Source: Alkalibacterium subtropicum (GTDB lineage: Bacteria > Bacillota > Bacilli > Lactobacillales > Carnobacteriaceae_A). From it: a DNA stretch of 64,000 nucleotides. Shown in pieces: positions 35,541-44,834 of the stretch. The DNA lies in contig NZ_FOLT01000002.1 of NCBI RefSeq assembly GCF_900112455.1, positions 248,001 to 312,000 on the forward strand, read 5' to 3'. Positions within the stretch are counted from its first letter, which is position 1. Each line of letters starts with the position of its first letter. The position numbers were made by a program, and so were the translations under genes. The notes under the pieces are model-generated. The model did not search any database. It saw only the letters and a program-made list of their open reading frames with translations, and had not been told where the DNA came from.

Positions 35541-37673
35541 TTAATCGACACTTGATTTAGGATCTAACCTTAGGAACATAGCGTTGATTGCGACAACAAC
35601 CGTTGACACCGACATAAGAACTGCTCCAATCGCTGGACTTAATGTGATACCAATTGATGCTAGTATTCCTGCAGCTATTGGGATCGCGATAAAGTTATAC
35701 CCTGCTCCCCAAACAAGATTTTCTTTCATCTTACGTGTGGTCTTCTGAGCCAACTCGATAAAGGATTCAATGTCGCCGGGGTCTGACTGTGTCAAGATGA
35801 CATCGGCTGAATCCAATGCTACTTGAGTTCCGGCACCAACAGCTATACCAACGTCTGCTAATGCAAGAGAAGGTGCATCGTTGACCCCGTCACCGACCAT
35901 GATAACTTTCTTTCCTTCTGCTTTAAGTTTTTCAACTAATTCATATTTGTCTTGAGGAGATTGACTAGCTAGATAATCAATACCTAAAATTTCTGCAGCT
36001 CCTTGAGCCGCTTTTTCATTGTCACCCGTTGCCATAATCGGCTGAATCTTGTTCTTTTTAAGGACTTGTATTAAGTCTTTACTTGTTGGTTTTAATTCAT
36101 CCCCTAAAGCTACAGCACCGATTGCTTCGTCGTTTTCTACTAAGACACTGAGGGTTGCTCCTTTTGGAATATCCATATCCAGATTACGTCCATATGCTTT
36201 TTGACTGATTAATTGATAACGATGTCCGTTAGCTTGACCTTCTACACCAGCGCCAGAAATAACATCAATCGAATCAAAACTTACTGGACGTATCCCTTGC
36301 TGTTCTGCGTAACTAATAATTGACTGAGCGATAGGGTGACTAGATCCGCCTTCGATACCTGCCAATAAGGCAACAATTTCATCTTTCGTATATTTATCAT
36401 TAAAGAGTTCAACATCTGATACTTTAAACTCACCAGTTGTTAAAGTTCCCGTTTTATCTAAAACCATAACATCTGCGTTTGTAGTCAACTCCAAAGCGTC
36501 CCGGTCTTTCACTAATAATCCCCGACTGGCCCCTAAGCTGGTACTACGAGCAGTCACCAATGGAATAGCCAGACCCAGGGCATGCGGACAAGCAATAACT
36601 AATGTGGTGACTGTAAAAATAACTGCCGTTGGTACATCAGCTATAACCATCCATATGACAAAGGCAATAAGCGCTACAATAACCGCAATATAAAAGAGCC
36701 ATCCTGCAACTTTTTGTGCAAGATTTTCTGCTCGAGATGGGTGGCTTTGAGCTTGACTGATTAATGTCTGAACCTGAGAAATGAAGGACTTATCGCCCGT
36801 CTGCTTTATTTCCACATAGAGGACTCCGCCACCATTGGTTGATCCACCGATGACCTCATCTCCGGGATTTTTTTCAATTGGTTTCGATTCCCCAGTCACA
36901 AGCGCTTCGTTTACACGTGATTCGCCGCGCTGAATGGTTCCATCTGCTGGAACATTTTCTCCAGCCTGAACACGAATCAAATCGCCTACTTGCAAGTCAG
37001 CAACTGGACGTGTTTCAATTGAATCGTCTTCCAATACAACGTGAGCATCTTTCGGTACCAATTCAGCTAATGCTTTTTGTGCATCTCCGGCTTCTCCAAC
37101 TGCTTTCATCTCAATCCAGTGACCTAACAACATGATTAATACTAATGAAGAAAATTCAAAGAAAAAGTCCATCACATGTTCACCAGTCACATATCCAGCA
37201 ATGACTGCATAAACACTGTAAAAGTAGGAAACCGAGATACCAAGAGTGACAAGAGCCATCATTCCAGGAGCTTTTTCTTTAAACTCATCCACTGCTCCCA
37301 TATAGAAAGGTTTACCGCCATAAATGTACAAAATCGTAGAAAGAAGAACCACGAGTATATCAGAATACTGAAATGTAAACTGAAATGGTAGTTGGAACCC
37401 AAACATAGGGGATAATAACATAATAATGATTCCTAATGGGAGTGACTTCAAGAAAATCTCCTTAAAGCTACCGTGATGGTGGTGGGCATGCCCTCCCATT
37501 GCGCCATGATCCATTTCACTGTGATCCATCGCACTATGATCCATCTTGCTGTGATCCATCTGACTATGGTCCATCTTGCTGTGATCCATCGTACTATGGT
37601 CCATCTTGCTATGTTTCATTTTATTGTCCGCGGTATGTTTATGCGACGAATGATTGCTGTGTTTATTACCCAT
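35541..37673 (-). CDS. copB: Copper P1B-type ATPase CopB
   Basis: A 710-residue copper/silver efflux ATPase. The N-terminal tail has no HMA domain but a run of MDHS-type tetrapeptides and a HAHHHHG cluster (about residues 20-70), typical of CopB metal-binding tails. The transport motif is ACPHALGLA (CPH), with DKTGTLTTG, TGES and GDGVNDAPSLA. The frame opens 23 codons earlier, but AGGAGG precedes the ATG at 37673. It follows copZ after a hairpin. Confidence 0.95.
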   Translation of the reverse strand: MGNKHSNHSSHKHTADNKMKHSKMDHSTMDHSKMDHSQMDHSKMDHSAMDHSEMDHGAMGGHAHHHHGSFKEIFLKSLPLGIIIMLLSPMFGFQLPFQFTFQYSDILVVLLSTILYIYGGKPFYMGAVDEFKEKAPGMMALVTLGISVSYFYSVYAVIAGYVTGEHVMDFFFEFSSLVLIMLLGHWIEMKAVGEAGDAQKALAELVPKDAHVVLEDDSIETRPVADLQVGDLIRVQAGENVPADGTIQRGESRVNEALVTGESKPIEKNPGDEVIGGSTNGGGVLYVEIKQTGDKSFISQVQTLISQAQSHPSRAENLAQKVAGWLFYIAVIVALIAFVIWMVIADVPTAVIFTVTTLVIACPHALGLAIPLVTARSTSLGASRGLLVKDRDALELTTNADVMVLDKTGTLTTGEFKVSDVELFNDKYTKDEIVALLAGIEGGSSHPIAQSIISYAEQQGIRPVSFDSIDVISGAGVEGQANGHRYQLISQKAYGRNLDMDIPKGATLSVLVENDEAIGAVALGDELKPTSKDLIQVLKKNKIQPIMATGDNEKAAQGAAEILGIDYLASQSPQDKYELVEKLKAEGKKVIMVGDGVNDAPSLALADVGIAVGAGTQVALDSADVILTQSDPGDIESFIELAQKTTRKMKENLVWGAGYNFIAIPIAAGILASIGITLSPAIGAVLMSVSTVVVAINAMFLRLDPKSSVD

Positions 37674-37694
37674 ATACGCTCCTCCTAAATTTCT

Positions 37695-37739
37695 AAAAAA
37701 GACCTCACATTTTTCTTCTTGATATAAAAATGTGAGGTC
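37695..37739 (-). terminator. Intra-operon terminator between copZ and copB
   Basis: GACCTCACATTTTT and AAAAATGTGAGGTC form a 14-bp perfect stem followed by TTTTTT, 22 bp before the copB start. It probably lowers copB expression relative to copA-copZ. Confidence 0.85.
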
Positions 37740-37786
37740 CATCTTATGAATATACGTGTGACATCTGCACTAATTATAGTTCGTTT

Positions 37787-37993
37787 CTATTTCACTAAAG
37801 AATATTTCGTATCGGCTAGCGCAGCATTGAGCGTTTCGGTATCAATCTCTGTTTGACTTTCAAGTACTGCTTTTTTAGTCGCTAAATCAACCTCTACAGA
37901 TTCAACCCCTTCAATAGCTGAAAATTTTTCTTGCACTGTATTGGCACAACCTGCACATTTTACGCCATCTAATAAGACTTCTTTTTTCATCAT
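37787..37993 (-). CDS. copZ: Copper chaperone CopZ
   Basis: A 68-residue HMA protein with GVKCAGC at residues 10-16. It delivers Cu(I) to CopA and to the CopY repressor, where it exchanges zinc for copper and frees the promoter. AAGGAG precedes two adjacent ATG codons; either may start. Between the HCHCC protein gene and copB in the copY operon. Confidence 0.9.
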   Translation of the reverse strand: MMKKEVLLDGVKCAGCANTVQEKFSAIEGVESVEVDLATKKAVLESQTEIDTETLNAALADTKYSLVK

Positions 37994-38066
37994 TCATTCT
38001 CCTTTTTCTTTTAATTTTTTTATCTTCTTCAAATCGAAGAAGGTCAAAAATAAATCCAATAAACAA

Positions 38067-38330
38067 TTAACCGGCCGGAAAGTCAAAGTGGATTTCTCTA
38101 CAACAGTGACAGTGAGCCGCTTCAATGATTCCCTTTAACAACAGAGGCACGTCCATCAGCGAAGAAAGGAAACTTTTTCGCGTGACATTCTTACTTATAT
38201 GGACGAAAATCATTTTTTTGTGAATTCCGCTAAATATTTCTTCAACGGTCGATTTGGCCATAAACTCCTCTTCTATTGCTTCGGCGCACTTAACACAACC
38301 AATCCCTTCAATAATCAACCCCGGTCTCAT
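38067..38330 (-). CDS. Small protein with degenerate HMA start and HCHCC tail motif
   Basis: An 87-residue protein with a strong AAAGGAGG site. It begins like an HMA domain (IEGIGCVKCAEAIEEEF, a CxxC metal site at residues 12-15), but the rest is unlike CopZ. A short helical region carries MDVPLLLKGIIEAAHCHCC, with a His-Cys-His-Cys-Cys cluster near residues 73-77. Two separate soft-metal sites suggest a copper-binding or copper-handing protein. It sits between copA and copZ. I do not recognise the family. Confidence 0.7.
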   Translation of the reverse strand: MRPGLIIEGIGCVKCAEAIEEEFMAKSTVEEIFSGIHKKMIFVHISKNVTRKSFLSSLMDVPLLLKGIIEAAHCHCCREIHFDFPAG

Positions 38331-38354
38331 CTTTGTCCTCCTTTAACATTTGTT

Positions 38355-40823
38355 TCACTTAACAGGCGAAGGGTTGAATCGTCTTAACCGTAAAGCATTG
38401 AGCAAGACCGACACCGAACTGAAACTCATTGCGACTGCCGCAAAAATCGGGCTCATCAGCGGGCCGCCGAAAATATACAAGAGACCCATTGCAACTGGAA
38501 TACCTACAAGGTTGTAAGCAAAAGCCCAGAACAAGTTTTGTTTAATGTTTCGTAGCGTTGTATGACTTAAATCAATCGCAGTCAATACAGCTGTTAAATC
38601 ATTACGCATGAGGACAATATTAGCTGATTCAATCGCCACGTCCGTACCTGATCCAACTGCAATTCCGATATCCGCTTGAGCCAATGCTGGTGCATCATTA
38701 ATGCCGTCTCCAACCATCGCTACCTTCTTACCTGCCTCTTGTAGTTTTTTGACTTCCTCTGCTTTATCTTCAGGTAATACTTCACTTAATACGCGGTCAA
38801 TACCCGCTTGCTTAGCTATCGCTTTGGCTGTACGTTTGTTATCTCCAGTAATCATAATGACTTCGATGTTACGTTTTTTAAGTTCTTTAACAGCCTTCAT
38901 ACTATTTTCTTTTAATGTATCCGCTACTGCGACAATTCCAGCCAATTCTCCGTCTATAGAGAGATACATCGGTGTTTTTCCTTCGTCTGCTAAACGATCG
39001 GATTCTTTTTCCATGCTTGATAAATCAATATTCTGCTCTACCATCAGCTTGCGGTTTCCAATGTACATATTTTTGCCATCAATTTCTACTTTAATACCGT
39101 GTCCAGGAATGGCTTCAAAATGATCCGGCTTAGTTAATGACATATTCTCTTCTTTTGATTTTTGTACAATGGCTTCGCCTAATGGGTGTTCAGATCCAGT
39201 TTCACCAGAAGCTGCATAATATAAAAGCTCTTCTTCAGTAATCAAAGGAGTCACTAAAATATCCGTCACGATAGGTTTACCTTCTGTCAGGGTTCCTGTT
39301 TTATCAAATACAATCGTCTCTAGATTATGAGTGGTTTCTAGCGCCTCACCATTTTTTATCAAGACACCATGTTCTGCCCCTTTTCCGGTTCCAACCATAA
39401 TACTTGTTGGAGTCGCCAAACCTAAGGCACATGGACAAGCAATGACAAGGGTTGTTATGATAACGGATAAAGCGAATATACCTGTTTGACCTGCAATTAA
39501 CCAAGCAACTCCTGCTAAAATGGCTAATCCGATAACAATCGGTACGAAATATCCTGTAATGATATCGGCCATTCGAGCAATGGGTGCTTTAGACCCTTGT
39601 GCATCTTCTACCATTTTTATAATTTGGGATAGGGTTGTATCGCTTCCCACTCGAGTGGCGCGGTATTCAATGGAACCATTATTATTTATACTCGCCCCAA
39701 TAACCTCGTCTCCATCTTGCTTTTCAACAGGAATACTTTCTCCTGTCAGCATCGATTCATCAACTGTAGTACGTCCTTCAACAACAACACCATCTACAGG
39801 CATTCTTTCTCCCGGACGAACTCTAATGATATCTCCTATAGCGACAGCTTCCACAGCAATTTCCTGTTCTTCACCATTACGTATCACTCGAGCTGTTTTA
39901 GGAGCCAAGCTAACTAATTTCTCAATAGCTGAGGACATTTGCCCCTTTGAGCGGTCTTCTAAAAATAGTCCTAAAGTATGGAGCGCCAAGATAACACCGG
40001 TCACTTCATAATAAAGTAACTCTGAAAAATTACCATAACCTAAGCCAGTTCCGATTGTCGCAGCAAGGCTGTAAACAAATGCAGCCGCCGTACCAAGCGC
40101 AATCAGGGAATCCATATTTGGGTGACCTTTAAATAAACTTTTAAATCCCTTCTGGAAATATTCCCAGCTTACTACCATTATCGGCAAAGTCAGAATAAGT
40201 TGTAAAAGAGAAAAATTAAATGCATTTATCATTGGGTCAACGATATTTGGTAGAGGCATACCGACCATTGGACCCATGGATATAATTAATAGAGGGATTG
40301 TAAATATAATGGATATCCCAAAACGATTTAGAAGTTGCTTTATTCTTTTTTCTTTTTTCTCACGCTTCTCTGCTCGTGAATTATCTTGAGTATCCGTAGT
40401 CTCTAATACGGCTGCATAACCACTATTGGATACAGCACCAGTCACATCAGATACTGAAATTGCCGACGGGTTATAGGAAACTTGCATTTTTTCTGTCGCT
40501 AAATTGACGGAAGCTTTATCTACGCCCGACAACTTTCCGACGGCTTTTTCAATTGTCTGTGCACAGGATGCACAGGTCATACCTTCAATTGCAAAGGTTT
40601 GCGTCTTTCCCTCTTGGGCAATCAGTTCATACCCTGAATTATCCACCGCTTTTTGTAGATTTTCTACCGAAAAAGTTGGTTCATTGTATTCTATACTCAA
40701 CTTTTCTGTTGCTAGGTTCACAGAAGCCTTTGTGACCCCATGCACCTTTTTTGCTGCTTTTTCTACTGTCTGTGCACAAGACGCACAGGTCATACCTTCT
40801 ATGGCAAATGATTTATTCTCCAA
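38355..40823 (-). CDS. copA: Copper-exporting P1B-type ATPase CopA
   Basis: An 822-residue Cu(I) exporter. Two HMA domains each carry GMTCASC (about residues 9-15 and 83-89), followed by eight membrane helices with [11 protein letters not shown] (CPC), [18 protein letters not shown], the TGES loop and [11 protein letters not shown]. It is the second gene of the copY operon, 12 bp after copY, and moves cytoplasmic Cu(I) out of the cell. Confidence 0.97.
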   Translation of the reverse strand: MENKSFAIEGMTCASCAQTVEKAAKKVHGVTKASVNLATEKLSIEYNEPTFSVENLQKAVDNSGYELIAQEGKTQTFAIEGMTCASCAQTIEKAVGKLSGVDKASVNLATEKMQVSYNPSAISVSDVTGAVSNSGYAAVLETTDTQDNSRAEKREKKEKRIKQLLNRFGISIIFTIPLLIISMGPMVGMPLPNIVDPMINAFNFSLLQLILTLPIMVVSWEYFQKGFKSLFKGHPNMDSLIALGTAAAFVYSLAATIGTGLGYGNFSELLYYEVTGVILALHTLGLFLEDRSKGQMSSAIEKLVSLAPKTARVIRNGEEQEIAVEAVAIGDIIRVRPGERMPVDGVVVEGRTTVDESMLTGESIPVEKQDGDEVIGASINNNGSIEYRATRVGSDTTLSQIIKMVEDAQGSKAPIARMADIITGYFVPIVIGLAILAGVAWLIAGQTGIFALSVIITTLVIACPCALGLATPTSIMVGTGKGAEHGVLIKNGEALETTHNLETIVFDKTGTLTEGKPIVTDILVTPLITEEELLYYAASGETGSEHPLGEAIVQKSKEENMSLTKPDHFEAIPGHGIKVEIDGKNMYIGNRKLMVEQNIDLSSMEKESDRLADEGKTPMYLSIDGELAGIVAVADTLKENSMKAVKELKKRNIEVIMITGDNKRTAKAIAKQAGIDRVLSEVLPEDKAEEVKKLQEAGKKVAMVGDGINDAPALAQADIGIAVGSGTDVAIESANIVLMRNDLTAVLTAIDLSHTTLRNIKQNLFWAFAYNLVGIPVAMGLLYIFGGPLMSPIFAAVAMSFSSVSVLLNALRLRRFNPSPVK

Positions 40824-40835
40824 TTTTTTCGCTCC

Positions 40836-41291
40836 TTATTCTCCATGATGATGTAAATGGCAATCGCATTGCCCTTCTGCACACTGACAATCAACTTCTT
40901 CTACTGCGAAAGCTTTTTTCATCTCTAATATTTCTTCTAGCCGTTGGATATCATCGAAACTTAAAGTATGATCCTTAATGATACTCTCTATTACATTCCC
41001 GACATTCTTCCGACAAATACGATCGAAAATATCGTTTGAAAAACTTCTTACCGCTTCTTTCTCTTCGATATTTGCCGAATAAATATATTTTCTACCTTCT
41101 TGCTCTGTATTCAGTGCGCCTTTTTCCACGAGTCGACCTAAGAGCGTTTTGGTTGTCGCTTGTTTCCAGTCCATTTTCCCTTCCAATGTAGAAATGACTT
41201 CTTTACTAGTCACTTGGGTATTCGCCCAGACTACACGCATGACTTCCCATTCAGCATCGGTTATATGAAGGTCTACAGCTATAGTACTCAT
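40836..41291 (-). CDS. copY: Copper-responsive repressor CopY
   Basis: A 151-residue BlaI/CopY-type winged-helix repressor. The C-terminus carries CQCAEGQCDC, the CxCx4CxC signature that binds zinc (repressing) or copper (releasing), followed by a His tail HLHHHGE. The N-terminal DNA-binding part includes QATTKTLLGRLVEKG. It heads the copper operon and has two operator palindromes at its promoter. The same operators occur before gap and a ydhK fragment, so its regulon is wider. Confidence 0.95.
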   Translation of the reverse strand: MSTIAVDLHITDAEWEVMRVVWANTQVTSKEVISTLEGKMDWKQATTKTLLGRLVEKGALNTEQEGRKYIYSANIEEKEAVRSFSNDIFDRICRKNVGNVIESIIKDHTLSFDDIQRLEEILEMKKAFAVEEVDCQCAEGQCDCHLHHHGE

Positions 41292-41307
41292 ATTCTCTCC
41301 CTCTTTC

Positions 41308-41367
41308 GTTTACGCGCGTAAACATTAACGTTAAATAGAGTTTACATTAGTAAACGATTATTGTCAA
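41308..41367 (-). promoter_or_regulatory. copY promoter with two CopY operators
   Basis: TTGACA (41362-41367) and TAAACT (41339-41344) are 17 bp apart. Operator GTTTACATTAGTAAAC (41340-41355) overlaps the -10, and GTTTACGCGCGTAAAC (41308-41323) lies at the start of the transcript. Confidence 0.9.
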
Positions 41368-41675
41368 GAGTTTATGTAAATGAATAATTTGTGATGTATT
41401 ATTTTTTATAACTTTTTAACTTTCGTTTCGATGCGACACGCCTGACGAAAATATGGCTTGTGTTTTAGTTCGTTAATTAGGGATTGGTTCGTCGGACACT
41501 TCTTTTTAAAAAAAACACCGAAAATAAGCTTTTTCAGAATGTCGGCGGATAGACATCCCACTGTACGGGTTTTCTATCCCCCGATTTCATTTTGATTACA
41601 AATTTGAGCCTAACAGGCTCAAGGGGTCACAGCATCGCAAATTATTCATCTACAAACTATTTCAGCTTTAAACAC
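41368..41675. other. Intergenic, IS-like scraps
   Basis: About 300 bases with no supported gene. A small hairpin TTGAGCC/GGCTCAA lies at 41606-41622. A GATAGACATCCC/GGGGGATAGAAAACCC-like segment at 41550-41585 looks like decayed transposon sequence; I cannot assign it. Confidence 0.3.
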
Positions 41676-41676
41676 A

Positions 41677-41709
41677 AAAAAAGCAAGGTGAGAGCCCTGC
41701 CTTTTTGCG
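41677..41709 (-). terminator. Terminator of the gap-fda operon
   Basis: GCAGGG and CCTTGC form a short stem between an A-run and a T-run on the minus strand. Confidence 0.65.
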
Positions 41710-41852
41710 TCTTTATCGGACTATAATTGTATGAGTAGCTCATTGGGGAGTACCATCTTAAAATCTAGGAGAATGATATGCTACTCTCTGTCTATACTAT
41801 AACTCGAATGTAAGTTCTGGTATATGAATATTGTAAGTTTTTTTGCAAAGAT

Positions 41853-42743
41853 TTAGTTTTTTACAACAGAAGCTTCATAAATAGAATCCACTGCTTCTTT
41901 TAGTTTTGCATCAAAGTCTGCATCACTTTGATTAACAGACAAGTCCTGCGTAAGCGCCCGTGAAAAACTTGCTATAACATTGTCATTTTGACTAAGTATT
42001 TCGTTCGCTTCGTCTGTTTCATAACCACCTGATAAAGCAACAACACGTAAAACTTGTGAATGATCGGCTAATTCTTGATATAAATTAGCTTTCGTTGGGA
42101 TAGTTAATTTCAACATCACATAATCATCAGTAGCTAATGCATCTAAATGTTTTTTAATGGATTGGTTTAAATATTCCTCAATTTGTTCTTTATCTTCAGA
42201 ATGAATATTCACTTCAGGTTCAACGATAGGAACTAAGCCAGCATCAATTATTTCTTGAGCAACTTGAAACTGCTGGGTGACTACATCATCGATGCCTTTT
42301 TCATTATATGAAAGAATGTTTGAACGCATTTTTGTACCAAACATATTTTGTTCTTTTGCTTGTTTAAGTAAATTATTAAGTCCTGGAATTGGCTTCATTA
42401 ATTGTACACCATACTCTTCATCTGCAAGTCCTTGATCTATTTTAATAAACGGAACAATTCCTTTATCGCTTAAATAATCTCCAGTATACTGACCTTCTAT
42501 CCTATTATTCATCGTATGTTCAAATAAAATCGCGCCAATAATTTTATCCGGAGTAAAAGATGGAGATGTGATGATTCGTGTACGCATTTTGTGAACAAGA
42601 TCAAACATTTCATTGTCATTTGAATACTGGTCTTCACTGACCCCATAAGCATTCAGAGCTTTTGGTGTACTACCACCGCTTTGATCAAGTGCCGCGATAA
42701 AGCCGTCTTTATTCTTTATAGTATCAAAATGTTCTTGATTCAT
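41853..42743 (-). CDS. fda: Class I fructose-bisphosphate aldolase
   Basis: A 296-residue Schiff-base (metal-free) aldolase, very like Staphylococcus Fda: [49 protein letters not shown] and the lysine-bearing VMLKLTIP. It splits fructose-1,6-bisphosphate in glycolysis without a metal cofactor and contains no cysteine. The frame opens earlier, but GGAGGGG precedes the ATG at 42743. It follows gap in an operon controlled by CopY-type operators, so it is probably induced by copper. Confidence 0.95.
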   Translation of the reverse strand: MNQEHFDTIKNKDGFIAALDQSGGSTPKALNAYGVSEDQYSNDNEMFDLVHKMRTRIITSPSFTPDKIIGAILFEHTMNNRIEGQYTGDYLSDKGIVPFIKIDQGLADEEYGVQLMKPIPGLNNLLKQAKEQNMFGTKMRSNILSYNEKGIDDVVTQQFQVAQEIIDAGLVPIVEPEVNIHSEDKEQIEEYLNQSIKKHLDALATDDYVMLKLTIPTKANLYQELADHSQVLRVVALSGGYETDEANEILSQNDNVIASFSRALTQDLSVNQSDADFDAKLKEAVDSIYEASVVKN

Positions 42744-42861
42744 TGATAAATTCCCCTCCATAGATTTTCTGAAATTCCCATAGTTATCCTTCACTAATTA
42801 GTTTATTAAAAATTTTCATCCTATACCACTGATTTATCTTCTCCTTATGCATATTTTTTAA

Positions 42862-43869
42862 TTATTTATTTAATCGAGAAACATATTCTGTTAAACGCAC
42901 CAAATTAGAAACAAAACCATATTCACTGTCGTACCATGCGACTGTTTTTACTAATTGACTATCTTCATGCTCTATGACTTCTGTTTGGGTAGCATCAAAA
43001 ATTGATCCAGCAACACTGCCCAGAATATCTGACGAAACAATCGGGTCGTCTGTGTACTCAAATGATTCATTTGCTACCTCAAACATGACTTGATTGACTT
43101 GATCGATTGTTACTTTTTGGTTTAAATTCGTATAGAATTCCACTAATGCGCCACCTAAAAGAGGTACCCTCACAGCCGTTCCATCAATAACACCATCTAA
43201 TTCAGGAATGACGTTACCAACCGCTTGTGCCGCTCCAGTAGTCGTCGGTATAGCATTCATTGCTGCCGCACGTCCTCTTCTAAGATCATCATTTGGACTG
43301 TCGTGTAATTTCTGCGAAGGGGTGTATGCTTTAACTGTTGTCATCAAACCAGTCGCAATCCCAAAGTTTTGATGAAGTGCGTTCGCGAGAGGCGCCAAAC
43401 AATTTGTAGTACAAGACGCAGCTGATAGAATTACATCTTCTTTTGAGAGGTCTGTTTCGTTTACGCCAAAAACAATGGTTTTAGTTGTTTCATCTTTTGC
43501 TGGTGCAGTAATGATGACTTTATTCGCCCCGGCGTCAAGGTGTGCCTGTGCCTTTTCGGCTGATGTATACATACCAGTTGACTCAATGACGATATCTACA
43601 CCTAGTTCAGACCAAGGAAGTTCCTTTGCGTCTTGTTCTTGGTACATCTCAATGGCCTGATCATCGATAATTAAGCTATCCTTTATTGCTTCAACTTTAT
43701 AAGGTGCACGGCCATAGGTTGTATCATATTTGTAAAGGTAAGTCAGTGTGTCTATATCAGCCAAATCATTAATAGCTACGACTTTTAAGTCCGATTTGGA
43801 ATCAATTAACCTTCTTAAAACCGTTCGCCCAACACGACCAAATCCATTAATTGCTATTTTAGTAGTCAT
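42862..43869 (-). CDS. gap: Glyceraldehyde-3-phosphate dehydrogenase with Lys at the catalytic His position
   Basis: A 335-residue GAPDH. NAD-binding NGFGRVGR is at the N-terminus, the catalytic cysteine in SAASCTTNC (Cys153), and the substrate-site stretch LRRGRAAAMNAIPTTTGAA. The position 27 residues after the cysteine, His in ordinary GAPDH (TTVHA), is Lys180 here (TTVKAYTPSQ). Cys153 and Cys157 are the only cysteines. The promoter carries CopY operators, and fda follows. A broken paralogue at 58327-59327 has the same lysine. Likely a copper-tolerant spare enzyme; activity is not proven. Confidence 0.93.
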   Translation of the reverse strand: MTTKIAINGFGRVGRTVLRRLIDSKSDLKVVAINDLADIDTLTYLYKYDTTYGRAPYKVEAIKDSLIIDDQAIEMYQEQDAKELPWSELGVDIVIESTGMYTSAEKAQAHLDAGANKVIITAPAKDETTKTIVFGVNETDLSKEDVILSAASCTTNCLAPLANALHQNFGIATGLMTTVKAYTPSQKLHDSPNDDLRRGRAAAMNAIPTTTGAAQAVGNVIPELDGVIDGTAVRVPLLGGALVEFYTNLNQKVTIDQVNQVMFEVANESFEYTDDPIVSSDILGSVAGSIFDATQTEVIEHEDSQLVKTVAWYDSEYGFVSNLVRLTEYVSRLNK

Positions 43870-43975
43870 TATATTCCTCCATTTAATTTTTTAATTATGT
43901 ACTATTTTTCTTGATGAATATGTGCTGGTTATCCTTAATTAGCAGCCAAAGTTTTAACATTAACTCCTCCTCTAC

Positions 43976-44034
43976 GTCTACACGTGTAAACCATAAGTTG
44001 ATTTGAGTTTACATTAGTAAACGCTTATTGTCAA
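43976..44034 (-). promoter_or_regulatory. gap-fda promoter with two CopY-type operators
   Basis: TTGACA (44029-44034) and TAAACT (44006-44011) are 17 bp apart. Operator GTTTACATTAGTAAAC (44007-44022) is identical in sequence and position to that of copY. The second, GTCTACACGTGTAAAC (43976-43991), contains the cop box TACACGTGTA. Confidence 0.88.
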
Positions 44035-44118
44035 GAGTTTTTTTGAAATAGCATTTTTTTGTGATCTTACTCTGACAAGTTTTCGAGATTCTTAAAATAT
44101 CTTATAGAGGTTATAAAA

Positions 44119-44187
44119 ATGAACAAGCCAATTATAATAATTCCTTCTGATATTGTTATTGATTTATTACCTATTATTTTAATTTAA
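44119..44187 (+). CDS. Hydrophobic 22-residue peptide (candidate)
   Basis: AGAGG lies 8 bases before an ATG, and the frame reads MNKPIIIIPSDIVIDLLPII plus two residues, then stops 10 bp before a strong hairpin. The ribosome site and terminator make it look like a tiny gene, but it could equally be the end of a deleted gene. No family is recognised. Confidence 0.25.
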   Translation: MNKPIIIIPSDIVIDLLPIILI

Positions 44188-44197
44188 TAAGGAACAT

Positions 44198-44254
44198 AAA
44201 ATCCCTATACATAAGAAGGTATCACTAAGTCTTCTCATATACAGGGATTTTTTC
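44198..44254. terminator. Hairpin terminator, usable in both directions
   Basis: AAATCCCTATA and TATACAGGGATTT with TTTTTT on the plus strand and an A-run on the other side. It probably ends the minus-strand ydhK fragment transcript. Confidence 0.75.
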
Positions 44255-44286
44255 TATATTTAATTGATCGCACATTTTTTGGATTA

Positions 44287-44493
44287 TTATTCTTGACCTA
44301 GTTCCTCTTCAGTCAGCCACTTATGGTTACGAACTACTTCTCCGCCGTCGGTTGGTTGATAATCTACCATATATACAGTTGATGTAACAGCATCATCAAT
44401 TGTTGCAGTTGCTCCTTCCATACCTTCCATATGTCTAGCTTCTAATGTCACTTCTTCTCCGGGTTCAACAGCACTTTCAGTTGACTCAGCAAT
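44287..44493 (-). pseudogene. ydhK fragment: one DUF1541 domain without signal peptide
   Basis: The frame encodes a single DUF1541 repeat (EEVTLEARHMEGMEGATATI, then TVYMVDYQPTDGGEVV, then NHKWLTEEEL) matching the second half of YdhK at 20395-21015. The signal peptide and first domain are missing. GGAGG lies where an ATT codon (44493) would have to start, so translation is doubtful. It has its own CopY-type promoter, showing that an intact ancestor belonged to the copper regulon. Confidence 0.8.
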
Positions 44494-44517
44494 TTATCTC
44501 CTCCAATAATAAGTTTC

Positions 44518-44577
44518 GTCTACAGATGTAGATATAGACTATGTTCTTAGTTTATGGCTGTCTATCTACATTGTCAA
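44518..44577 (-). promoter_or_regulatory. Third CopY-type promoter
   Basis: TTGACA (44572-44577) and TAAACT (44549-44554) with a 17-bp spacer, and a perfect cop box TACAGATGTA within GTCTACAGATGTAGAT (44518-44533). Confidence 0.75.
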
Positions 44578-44834
44578 ACATTTCGATTTTTTATTAATTA
44601 CAAGTAAAGACTTATGTCTGTTTACCATTTTTTCAATAGTTGAGAAGCGGTTCTACAATAAAGAAGTAGACCGTCCTAGAAATTAAAAACAGAGTAATTA
44701 TTCGTTAGATCGTCTTTAAATCGTTTATTAATCTCACTAAGTTTTATTTTAATTGTTTTAGAGGGCTTCTTTTACAAGTTCAGTCAAGCCCATAATCTTG
44801 TGTAAAATACTATGGATTTATTCCTCTGGAAACA
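44578..44834. other. Intergenic, nothing recognised
   Basis: AT-rich stretch between the third CopY promoter and the flavoprotein remnant, with no supported gene or structure. Confidence 0.4.

Noticed and set aside
37473-37696. His- or Asp/Pro-rich plus-strand frames opposite copB
   Set aside because: They are antisense readings of the MDHS-repeat codons of copB.
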